NCBI GenBank assembly: GCA_016110215.1
Contig: JADWQD010000024.1
Span: forward strand, 23,060 to 87,059
Length of the DNA stretch: 64,000 nucleotides
Source of the DNA: Capronia americana
Lineage: Eukaryota; Ascomycota; Eurotiomycetes; Chaetothyriales; Herpotrichiellaceae
Direction: 5' to 3'
Below the pieces are notes generated by a model, which saw nothing but the letters and a program-made list of their open reading frames with translations, was not told the origin of the DNA and searched no databases. Positions 54,666 through 64,000 of this stretch are shown piece by piece (positions within the stretch are counted from its first letter, which is position 1; every line of letters begins with the position of its first letter). The translations under genes and the position numbers were made by a program.

Positions 54666-55318
54666 TGGGCTGTTCGTGATGTAGCTAACCTGGTGAGGTT
54701 CTACTTTTGCTTGCTCAAGCCGCTGAGATTCTGCCACAGACTTTTCACTGTCGTTGTCACTGCTGCGTACAGTTCCAGGTTGATCATCTTCATCATAGTC
54801 CATGCGAGCTTGTCACTGCGATCTCTTTTTTGTGGTCCATCTGGAAAGTGTTGGTTCACTTGTCACGGAAATTGTGGTTGACCAACCGCGTCATGTCCCC
54901 GGGAAAAAGTCTGGTTCACTGGTCAGTGTTCACCAACCACATCGTGTCCATGGGATCGGCTTTACCTCACTGTCAGGTTGACCAATCTCCGCGTGCCTCG
55001 TGTGATCGGCTCTGGGTTGATGCGATGCCCGGGTGAGGACCTGTCTCCTGCGCAGCTTCTATATATATTGCGGCTCTCACAGCGTGCCGACGCCTTGATC
55101 GACTCTTGACATCCCCTCAGTATCTCCGACATTCTTCGACTGACCACAATTTCACCTCAGCGTACGGGATCGCTTTACACTCGTCGACTCACTCACCGGT
55201 CATCTCAGCTGTCACTTCAGCACACAGGTTTGCCAGCATTCCTCGACTCACTCCTCGGCCACCTCAGCGCACGGCATCGCTGCCTTCCTGGCAAATTCAC
55301 ACCCACTCAGTCTCAGAA
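54666..55318. other. Upstream region of the small membrane-protein gene
   Basis: Two related blocks with CTGGTTCACT; TATATATATTG at 55060 lies about 255 bp before the ATG and is a TATA-box candidate. Confidence 0.4.
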
Positions 55319-55649
55319 ATGGACATGCTGAAATACATGATCCTCCTCGGCCTCATAATCATGGCGGCGACGTCCACCGCGTGTGCAACAACCGGCATGC
55401 GCTCAACTGATGGTCAGTCAAGCTTTCACCTCCCCTCCACCTGCAAGCACGGACGGACGCTGACCCATGCATGTATGTTGCTCGTTTTCCTCAGTCCTCA
55501 CATTCCTTCTCGAACGGTTGATCGTCGTGGCTGCCGGCATGTATTTCTCCTTGATCTATGCGGGCAATTGGACGAGGGTGAATATCCTTGACCTCGTCGG
55601 CGAGCTGATGGAGGTGGCAGGATTATTACCAGAGGAGGAGGAAGAATGA
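55319..55649 (+). CDS. Small two-helix membrane protein with an acidic tail (gene A)
   Basis: Exons 55319-55412 and 55495-55649 across an 82-bp intron (GTCAGT...CGCTGAC...CCTCAG) give 82 aa. The N-terminus (YMILLGLIIMAATSTACAT) is a signal peptide or membrane helix. After the junction, LIVVAAGMYFSLIYAG is a second hydrophobic segment, then ILDLVGELMEVAGLL and a terminal EEEEE. Gene B, 0.7 kb downstream, has the same layout: two hydrophobic parts, an ELME/QLME helix and an acidic end. Function unknown; small secreted or membrane protein is inference. Confidence 0.55.
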
Positions 55650-56335
55650 GCGATTCGCTGAAGGAGAGCCCAGACACGAAGGAGCGAGCTGCTTGCCACT
55701 TTCATGTGCTCTTGCCGTGGTTGTGGTGTGTAGCTCGTTCGAAATGGAAGCCACGGCGCAGGTGGGAAGCTGCGTGCTTTTTTTGCTTCAACTCACTGCA
55801 CCCTCTCTTCTCTCTTCTCAGAATTCATCGACACGACTTTCGAGCATCTACGCTCATCACCACATCTCTTCTCATCCACAATCCAGAGGCCAGAAAGCCT
55901 CATCCTTTCTCAAACTTGTCTTGGGCCCGAGAGACCATCGACACTCTCCCGGGCATCTGCCTTGCCTGCCCTCTTCGTTGCTTCTCTTCTCCCAACCAAC
56001 CCTCTGTCGGAAAGTCCTCAACCTGCGTCTCCCTTGAAAACCGTCAGCATCCTTTCAGACATCTTCTTCGGCTACCGCTCCCCCATTCGGGATATCTTCC
56101 CTCCATACTGCGTCCCTTCTCTTGCCAACGATCATCTGTCCGAGTCCTCCGCTCGTCTTTCTCTGCCGAAAGCCATCCACGCCCTTTCGGACATCTCCCT
56201 GCGCCTCCATTCTGCGTTTCGAACCTCCGCTCTCGTGCCCACTGTTCTTCCCAGACTGACTTCTCCCACAAATCCCGAAGTAGCCACCAAGCCTTCGTCA
56301 AGACTGCGCCTCGTACAGACTTTGAAAAAGCCGGA

Positions 56336-57083
56336 ATGGACGAATGGGCAGTCATGGTCGTGGTCGGTCGCCATCTCCGTCCGCGGGATGAAATCCTCGA
56401 AGGTTTAACCAGCCTGGCGGTTATATTGGTTCAACTCCTGGTGTTAGCATTGACACTGGCACAAATCGTTGTTGGCCGGGATCACAGTCTCCGTGAGTAT
56501 CACGCCTGTCTTCTCTGCATTGCCCACTCCTAAGCTCATGCACTGTTTGGTTTTTGGGCTCGAACAAATTAGGTACTGACGGGGAGAATTCTGTGATTTC
56601 TTAGAGTTCTGGATCATGCATTCATGGTTACTGCAACTTTCAGCTGTATGGTGCTATTGCCACGTACGAGGTGTTTCAGTGTGGGAACAGCTCATGGAAT
56701 GGCTCGAGGAGCAGTACGACCCACTCATTGACGAGGACGAGGAGCACGACTATGTCGACGACGACTACACTGACGATGATGACGACGACGTACAAGGTGT
56801 TTCAGTGTGGGAACACCTCATGGAATGGCTCGAGGAGCAGTACGGCCCACCCATTGACGAGGACGAGGAGCACGACTATGTCATGGAATGGCTCGAGGAG
56901 CAGTACGGCCCACCCATTGACGAGGACGAGGAGCACGACTATGCCGACGACGAGCACACTGACGATGATGACGACGATGCTGCTCATGGCGCCGATGATG
57001 ATGACGATGCTGCCAATGACGCGGATGACGAACGAGAAGAAGACGATGACCTTGATGAGGTACGGATGGATTGGGCTGTATAA
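56336..57083 (+). CDS. Membrane protein with acidic tandem repeats (gene B)
   Basis: Exon 1 56336-56492 and exon 2 56605-57083 (112-bp intron, GTGAGT...TTCTTAG) give 211 aa. Exon 1 holds a long hydrophobic stretch (LAVILVQLLVLALTLAQIVV). Exon 2 opens with a second (FWIMHSWLLQLSAVWCY), then three copies of LMEWLEEQY-PPIDEDEEHDY separated by D-runs, ending in an extended D/E region. The VSVWEQLMEWLEEQY start of the repeat aligns with gene A's NILDLVGELMEVAGLL. Repeat copies are nearly identical at DNA level, indicating recent expansion. Function unknown. Confidence 0.5.
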
Positions 57084-59596
57084 TGTAACCGATCTGCTGG
57101 AAAACATTGCTTAACAAGAGGTGAGAAAACCGATTGCTCCCTTGCATGACGTTTTCTTAACAACCTTCTGAGGATCCGCTCGCTCTGGGTGTCTATGGTG
57201 TTACAAGGCATTGATAAGGCTTCAAGGTACAGGCCAGCGCAGTAGTAAACTATTGTTACAGACAGGGATAGAAAGATTTGTGCCATAGCCTAGCTGGTCT
57301 ATCGATTCTGACATCTTCGGTCGCATCTGGACTGCTCAAACTTCAGTCGACATCGGGACATGTCTGCTCGCATTTCATAGCCACGTGCCAATCCCATCGG
57401 AGCTTCGTCTGCGATTCTGGCTGTCGGCCTCGCTGCTTGAGCTCTGAATCAGAGAAGTGGCATGTTTTTGGTGCTTCGCAGCTTGATTCTATTATTACCT
57501 GCCTGCTGTCTGTTGCATCGAGGGTTTCCCAATGCTATCTGCTATCTGCTGTCTGACACTGACTGGTTGAATGTAGACGGAATTCGACATGAAGGCTCAT
57601 GCCATGCCGTCCATCAGAAACTGTATGTATCCTCTCTCCATGCTCCCCATGCTCCCCATGCTCTGTATGTTTCTGTTTCAGCCCAACGCAGCACTTCAGG
57701 GTATTAGGGCACCATCTGATCAAATCAATCCTAGTACCGATGTCGCTTGATGTATGCTTGATGCACGCTTGATGCACGCTTGATGCACGCTTGATGCATG
57801 CTTCATGCTGCTTCTCACCCATGTTCTTTCTCCCTGCCTGCGCATCAGGGACTCACTTTCCAATCGCGCCTGCGCCTGCGCCCTGCAATTCCGCCGATGT
57901 GATGTGATGTGTGACTTTAAGTCTCGAAGGCAACGAGATGGCTCAGATCGAGATTGAAAGGATCGAAGTCGTCTTGGATGACACGAGGATCGAAGCCGAG
58001 GATGGGAGGCGAAATGTCGGGGTGGAAGTGGAGCGCCGCGGCGGTGCGTGCGAAAGCCTGCTGCTGATCAGCGGTGACTGCCTCAATCGTGAGGTAGTCG
58101 TTGCTTGTGACGCTGTTGGCAGCAGTGGGAGGATTTGGGCTGGCGCTGTTCGTGATAGTATCAGGACTATCTGGATCTGCCAGGAGGCTGGATACTCCGG
58201 TGCCAGTGGTGGTGTTGGTAGTGGAATTGTTCTGTTTCGTGATATTAGCAGATGACAATGCACATCAAGGTCGAAACATACTGTCTGCGGAGTCACGGCA
58301 AGTGTCAAGGTCCCGCCACAACGATCATCGCCCAGGTAACATGGGATCAACTGATTCAAGCACCGGAGTCACAGCCCAAATTGCAGGTTTCATAGCTGCT
58401 ATGAAGTCGAAGAGAATCAGGGGAACTCCAGAAATCCAGAAATGCCATCTACCTGGTGGCAAACAATTCCAGAAACGGACGTCGCATTCTTTGTTTGGAA
58501 AGCACAGACCATTTGCCAATCTCGCTGCGCGCAGTATTTGGAGGGCGCAGTCTCCTCATTTCCCTTCTCCTCACATTTTTCTGGTGTTTCGACTGCTCGG
58601 CCTGCGTTGACAGCGCCGATGAACTGCATTCTGACGGAGAGGGTAGTGGCTAATGTGGGCGACGAACGATAGCCGAATTTCGAGCTCGGAAAGAGGTAGG
58701 AGTTTCTGCACCGCTTGCAGGAGGGAACAGCCCATAACTTCTGTTAGATCGAAAGCCGAAGCAACAACGCCGGAGTGATCATATCATTCAACGTACCCTC
58801 GAGAACCTACGCAGCTGCCTTGATCAGCCCGGTGCCGCTCTGAGTTTCTACTTCGTCTGTACTCAGCTTGAATCGACGACGAGGAGGTTGACACAAAGAC
58901 TCCAACTTCGGGGACGATACGTCGAGCTCAGGTTGGACACATTGCAAACCTACTGTCAAGATTCATCCTGCTAGGGAGCGAAGAAGATTGTTCTGCGCCT
59001 GCTCAGGCGCATGTTGGAGCCCAGGCTTGAAGAGGTCGGTGTCAGATTTCCCGAAAGCTGGCCAAGTGAACATCACAAAATACCTGAGACCCCGATACAG
59101 ATGCATGACTCTGCTGTGTCAATGTGCCTTCTCACTCTCGAAGAAGGAGTATGCGGATTTTTTGGAAGATCTGCTTTCCGTTGTCACTACTCGGAGTATG
59201 CTGCACAGATTCAGCGGCTGAACTGAACACATTGGCTTAGGGCGAGGTTCGCTTCACACTGGCTTGAGTCGACCCTGTGCGAAGTGAATATCTTGTCACT
59301 TGATCCTATTCATTAGGGTGGCAGGAATAAGACCTTGGTGATTCAGGGAGCAAATTTTCGTCGGTGCGGCAGTATTCGACGACGGTGACTTCTTCCTTCC
59401 CAGCCTCAATCATTTCCCATAAGTTCTTCCTCACTTCTCGACTTCTTCTCTTTCTACCATCGCTCCATCCACACCCTACTGCTAAGACAACTGGCCTCCC
59501 CATTACAAAAGTCATTGAGAGAATATCCGCAACCTCAAAGTAAGCTTTCTCTCAATTCTTTGAGCCATATTGACCTTGAAACAGAACTTCTTCAAG
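57084..59596. other. No confident gene
   Basis: Contains a short tandem repeat (TGATGCACGCT, 57745-57800) and a plus frame at 58745-59223 (TQRLQLRGRYVELRLDTLQT, later RMLEPRLEEVGVRFPESWP) interrupted by one TAG and lacking an ATG; probably a decayed gene. Confidence 0.35.
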
Positions 59597-60902
59597 ATGG
59601 ACAGTGTGTCCGCGTACCTTGCTAACGCCAGAGCAAACTCAACCCAAGTTCCTGATGGCTTGCCGAAGACTCAGATCGATGTCATTTGGCAGATGGGTGT
59701 CGCTTCTTTTCCGTCTAACAACAACGAATTGGTCATTCCTCTGTTCATGGCCGTCAAGCTCAGCGAAGCGAACATCGAAGATCTGAAGGCTCGATTGAGG
59801 TGAGATCCTCACCCATTCTTGTTGATATCCTACTGACTCAAGCAGTGAGCACTTTGGCAATACTCCAACAACCGACTATCTTGATCGTTCTGTCAAGGTC
59901 TTGCGCATTCGTCAAGCTCCTGAGCTCCCGGCTGTTGCGGTCGGTTCAGCTACCACGAGCGGCGCCGAGTCACCGCAATCTCAGATGTCTGCGTCAAGTC
60001 CGGATGAAGGAGAAACTCCTACTGCCACGCAATCTTCTCTCCTGGGGAGAAAAGCAGACGCAAAGCTTCGACAACCTGGCAGAAAATCAAAAGTCACTCG
60101 CCCACCAAACGCCTTCATTCTCTACCGAACCTACTACCACCCAATCTTGCTCCAGTCTCAACCGGACCTGTCAAACAATGAGGTCTCCGTCATGCTCGGA
60201 AAGCAGTGGAAATCCGAATCAGAAGAAGTCAAGGATGAGTGGAAAGCAAAGGCGGCCCAAGTCAAGAAGCAGCACGCTCTCGAAAATCCTGGCTACCAAT
60301 ATGCGCCTCGCAAACCGTCTGAGAAGAAGCGCCGTATGACCGCCCGAAAGTTGTCCAAGCTTCAAGCTTCGCAACAGTCTCAGACCAACTCAGATGTTGA
60401 GATGACGGACGTTCCAGACCTTGACAACACCAGTCGTTCAGCTCGCATGAACCGTCCTCACGAAGTCACCTTATTCTTCGAAGGGACAGAGCAGATTTCC
60501 ACCAACACTTGTTTGGTCAACGAGCGTGATTCTAGGTATCCAAGCCGCCTCAGAAAGAATCCCAAGACAGACAACATGTCAATCATCTTCCCAGCTGGAC
60601 ATAATAAAGTTGAAAGAGACTACAGCATCAAATCCGCGCGCTACGAGCCGCGAGACCCATCGGAGCACATCAATTTCAGCCAAAGCACCTACAGCGATGT
60701 CCGCATGGAACACGACATCAGCACCATCGCCAACGACGATTTCATGGCCACACTCGTGGATTGGGACACCATCGAAACCGACGCAAGACTTGTGCACGAC
60801 ACCATCAACGAGGCACCCTTTGAGATCCTCAACTTCGAGAGCGAAGACGACCGTGCTCAGTTCCAAGTCGAGATGAACCAGGTCCTTGCCTTGTTCGAGT
60901 GA
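59597..60902 (+). CDS. Mating-type-like HMG-box transcription factor (MAT1-2-1-like)
   Basis: Exons 59597-59799 and 59846-60902 across a 46-bp intron (GTGAGA...TACTGAC...AAGCAG) give 419 aa. Residues ~151-230 form a MATA-type HMG box: RPPNAFILYRTYYHP, PDLSNNEVSVMLGKQWKSES, NPGYQYAPRKPSEKKRR. The NAFILYR and YxYxPRKPSEKKRR ends are diagnostic of ascomycete MAT1-2-1 proteins, which bind DNA in the nucleus and set mating identity. The box has no internal intron, whereas MAT1-2-1 genes commonly have one in the box; here the intron is upstream. Usual MAT-flanking genes (APN2, SLA2) are not visible within the window. MAT1-1-3 or an HMG paralogue is the alternative. Confidence 0.85.
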
Positions 60903-61002
60903 GCTTGAGTGCGACATCGCCTCATCATCCATTCACTTCTGCCTCGGAGATGAAAATTTTCCAAGAACCGCAACCAAAAAAAGCCACAACGCAACAACAT
61001 TC

Positions 61003-61034
<32 letters not shown>

Positions 61035-61894
61035 GCGTGCACAACAGTTGTCTACTTGAAGCGATCAAGTCAAAGACCACGCGAATCGTGCTCATCAATT
61101 TTTTCCATCTTGTTCTCAATGTTCAGAATTCGCGTTCGCGCTTCCCCCGCACTGCGAGCCACGATGCCTGCGATCCCCCCCGCACCTCGCCGACAGAGAC
61201 AGCCTGCGCTCACGCAGCACGCAGCACGATCGAAGATCTCCAAAACCCAAGGGCTCAAAAACACTGGGAAAAATTCACAAGACAATTGCACAAAAACACT
61301 GGGAAAATCTACAAACAACTCCCTCACCTACCAAGTGAAGGAGGCGGGAAAAAAAGACTGTGCTTTTCTTTCCTTCGGTTCGGCAATTTCGCAGGCAGGC
61401 AAGCAGGCGACCAAGCCACCCACCCGCATGCGCAACTGCGGCAACATGTATGGCATGCATGGAACGGCATCGGACATACAGCAGGAAGGGATACATGAAG
61501 GAAGGAGTCTTCTCAGGTGTGTCGAAGCAATCTCGACATTGCGGTGCGTTGGTGGAGACATGGAAGCATGGAGGTATGGCATGGTAGTGGACAACAACAT
61601 CGGAGCATGGAAGCATGGCATGGTACGATATGGCAGGAAAGCAAGGCGTCATGGTGTCACGGTATGGGCAAGAATACGGATCCGGGAGATGGGCTGGATT
61701 GACCTTGGATGGAAGAGCAGAGATACCCCATACAACCCCCCCTTCCCTTGAGCACAGCGTACCATAGCAGCATAGCATAGCACGGCGAGCACAGCAGCCA
61801 CGTAATAGCACAAGTTAACACCAAGCACATCAGCGTAGATTCCCATGTCCGGCCGTGTCGACGAGCGTTGCACGACGACGCAAGAGCACAACAC
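60903..61894. other. No supported gene; (AC)n(GC)n tract
   Basis: A (CA)n-(CG)n microsatellite at 61002-61038 lies 100 bp after the HMG gene and can form Z-DNA. GGCATGGTA-type short repeats occur at 61550-61640. Long frames here are not convincing. Confidence 0.5.
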
Positions 61895-62830
61895 CACAAC
61901 ACCGCAAGAGCACAACACAACACCGCAAGAGCACAGCACCCTGTGTGGACGAGCATAGCCACTACAGCAATCTATTATATCGACGCGCGAACAGCACAAC
62001 ACCACAACAGCGCAACAGCGCAACAGCACAACACCGCAACAGCGCAACAGCACAACACCACAACAGCGCAACAGCGCAACAGCACAACACCGCAACAGCG
62101 CAACAGCACAACACCGCAACAGCGCAACAGCACAACACCGCAACAGCGCAACAGCACAACACCGCAACAGCGCAACAGCGCAACAGCACAACACCGCAAC
62201 AGCGCAACAGCACAACACCCTGTGTAGACGAGCACAGCCACGACAGCAATCTATCATATCGACGCGCGAGCAGCACAACACCACAACAGCGCAGCAGCGC
62301 AACAGCACAACACCGCAACAGCGCAACACCGCAACACCGCAAGAGCGCAAGAGCACAACACCGCAAGAGCTTAACACCGCAACAGCACAACACTACAACA
62401 CCGCAAGAGCGTAAGAGCACCGTAACAGCACGACACTACAACACCGCAACAGCACGACACCGCAAGAGCACAACACCGCAACAGCACAACACTACAACAC
62501 CGTAAGAGCGCAACAGCACAACACTACAACACCGCAACAGCACAACACCCTGTGTGGACGAGCATAGCCACGACAGCAATCTACCATATCGACGCGCGAA
62601 CAGCACAACACCACAACTCCGCAAGGGCACAACACCACAACACCACGACGCACGAGCACAACACCCTGCGTGGACGAGCATAGCCACGCGCGAACAGCAC
62701 AACACCACAACACCATGACGCACGAGCACAACACCCTGCGTGGACGAGCATAACCACGACAGCAATCTACCATATCGACGCGCGAACAGCACAACAACAC
62801 AGCACCACAGATCACTCTACGTGGACGAGT
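61895..62830. repeat. Large CAACAGCGCAACAGCACAAC minisatellite
   Basis: About 0.9 kb of 9-24-bp units (ACAACACCGCAACAGCGCA), interrupted four to five times by a spacer of GTGTGGACGAGCATAGCCAC and CTATCATATCGACGCGCG. Several frames stay open on both strands because the repeat lacks stops. Confidence 0.95.
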
Positions 62831-63049
62831 GTAGCCACGACCGGAAATCCACAAGTATACTGATCATGCCCGGCCAATACCAATTCTCAAGCACAAGTGA
62901 ACCACGCTTGCCCCATGGAGATTCTCAGCAGCATAGCGATGAGGGCTCATCCGATCAGTGCTCGACAGCAATCGGTGGGTGCTATTGTTGCTACAGTTGC
63001 CGGTGCCCTCAGCGTGGACAACCGTGTGGACGAGGGCGGCACCACAGCA

Positions 63050-63145
63050 TGAAGGCGCAGGAGGAGGAAGGCGCAGGAGGAGGAAGGCGCAGGAGGAGGA
63101 AGGCGCAGGAGGAGGAAGGCGCAGGAGGATGAAGGCGCAGGAGGA
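63050..63145. repeat. GGCGCAGGAGGAGGAA minisatellite
   Basis: About six copies of a 15-18-bp unit. Confidence 0.95.
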
Positions 63146-63774
63146 GGGTTCCCATGTCGTCGGCATGGCTCAACGGGACAACACCTAGGCGGTTCAAGGT
63201 CAGAAGAGGGGAGATCAAGTCCAGGCAGCGACACAGAGAGGCAGATCAGTTTAGGGGTGGACGTGACGCCCACAAAGGATGGGTTTCGGGGCGGTCGGGG
63301 GGGGCTGGGGGCCTGACGCTGAGGGTTGGGGGTGGGGTTGGTACCTGGGTTGGGGCGTCGTTGGGGATCTCCATGGGCGTCGTCCACCATCCTACGGTCA
63401 GTAGCACGTACTTCGACCTGGTGAAGCACCTACCCTCTATCCACGACAACTTACCGTGCTCTGCCCGAAGCTCCCACAAGACCCCTGAGGGACCTTAGTC
63501 GCACAGCACCCAGTCGGCCCCTTGGTAGGAGCGCAGGTGCGGTGCGGCGAGATCCAAGTGCCGGGCACTTGCGGACACGTTGTCGCAGGAGGAGGTAAGC
63601 CACACCTGGTAGACGCGACGGCTTGGATATCCTTCATGGAGTCGACCAGATCCACGGTCCGGTGAGGTTGGAGGAAGGGGTGTTGCCTGCGGCAGGCCCC
63701 GTATCCCTAACGCAGTTGCGGCTTGATGAGCGCAGGAGAAAGCGGTTGTTCCCCCGAGTTCTTGATCCAACGCC
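63146..63774. other. No supported gene
   Basis: G-runs near 63290-63340; frames are short. Confidence 0.4.
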
Positions 63775-64000
63775 CAACTCCTGTGTGTCGAGCCATCTCT
63801 TGTACATTAGTCCCTCCTGTGTGTCGAGCCATCTCTTGTACATTGGTCCCTCCTGTGTGTCGAGCCATCCCTCCTGTGTGTCGAGCCATCCCTCCTGTGT
63901 GTCGAGCCATCTCTTGTACATTGGTCCCTCCTGTGTGTCGAGCCATCTCTTGTACATTGGTCCCTCCTGTGTGTCGAGCCATCCCTCCTGTGTGTCGAGC
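63775..64000. repeat. CCTCCTGTGTGTCGAGCCAT minisatellite, continues past the edge
   Basis: Units of 22 and 37 bp alternate; the longer form adds CTCTTGTACATTGGT. Confidence 0.95.

Noticed and set aside
55646..56533. 295-codon plus-strand ORF
   Set aside because: It overlaps the tail of gene A's flank and the first exon of gene B; low-complexity H/S/P/R and no domain. The spliced gene B model explains the conserved-looking end.
61895..62830. Long ORFs of up to 240 codons on both strands
   Set aside because: Created by a stop-free minisatellite; composition (CC-A-V-L or TTPQQ) is repeat-derived.
63775..64000. Telomere or telomere-adjacent array
   Set aside because: The unit (CCTCCTGTGTGTCGAGCCAT) does not resemble TTAGGG-type repeats.

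Overview
The window looks like repeat-rich accessory DNA (possibly subtelomeric) of a filamentous ascomycete (Pezizomycotina). Genes that can be modelled have short introns of 46-112 bp with GT...CTRAC-like...AG signals. Transposon reading frames are broken mostly by stops that CpA-to-TpA changes on either strand explain, the signature of repeat-induced point mutation (RIP). A mating-type-like HMG-box gene lies near the right end. The species cannot be named from the sequence.

Layout. 1-4.3 kb: compact minus-strand intronless frames, two with ExK nuclease-like motifs. 5-15.2 kb: transposon graveyard (Tc1-like fragment, an unknown RIP-damaged frame, a Ty3/gypsy element whose integrase core lies on the other strand). 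15.6-21.3 kb: a 150-bp inverted repeat pair, a foldback MITE, a Mutator-like transposase relic and two host-gene fragments. 23-25 kb: more host-gene fragments. 25.6-30.8 kb: a small island of ordinary genes, namely an intact sugar-porter-type MFS transporter, a short-chain dehydrogenase with one frameshift, and an intact dienelactone-hydrolase-family gene. They could form a small catabolic group, but only proximity supports that. 31-32 kb: four unrelated host-gene fragments end to end on both strands. 33-55 kb: minisatellites, duplicated blocks, a recurring promoter-like module with start-codon introns, an endonuclease-like gene family, and AGC1 and MDH fragments. 55.3-57.1 kb: two neighbouring genes for small membrane proteins with acidic tails. 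59.6-60.9 kb: the HMG-box gene. 61.9-64 kb: minisatellites.

Three patterns stand out beyond ordinary annotation: (i) at least eleven fragments of unrelated conserved genes, joined as mosaics and once inverted within one fragment; (ii) five dispersed arrays of a degenerate element of about 16 bp (CTGCACCACTCCAAMT-like), four of which start with a shared leader; (iii) a 16-bp near-palindrome (TCGTGCGACGACACGA) found five times exactly between 39.6 and 45.4 kb, in some copies followed by a TATA run and an ATG abutting a 5' splice site. All identifications were made by eye, without database searches.
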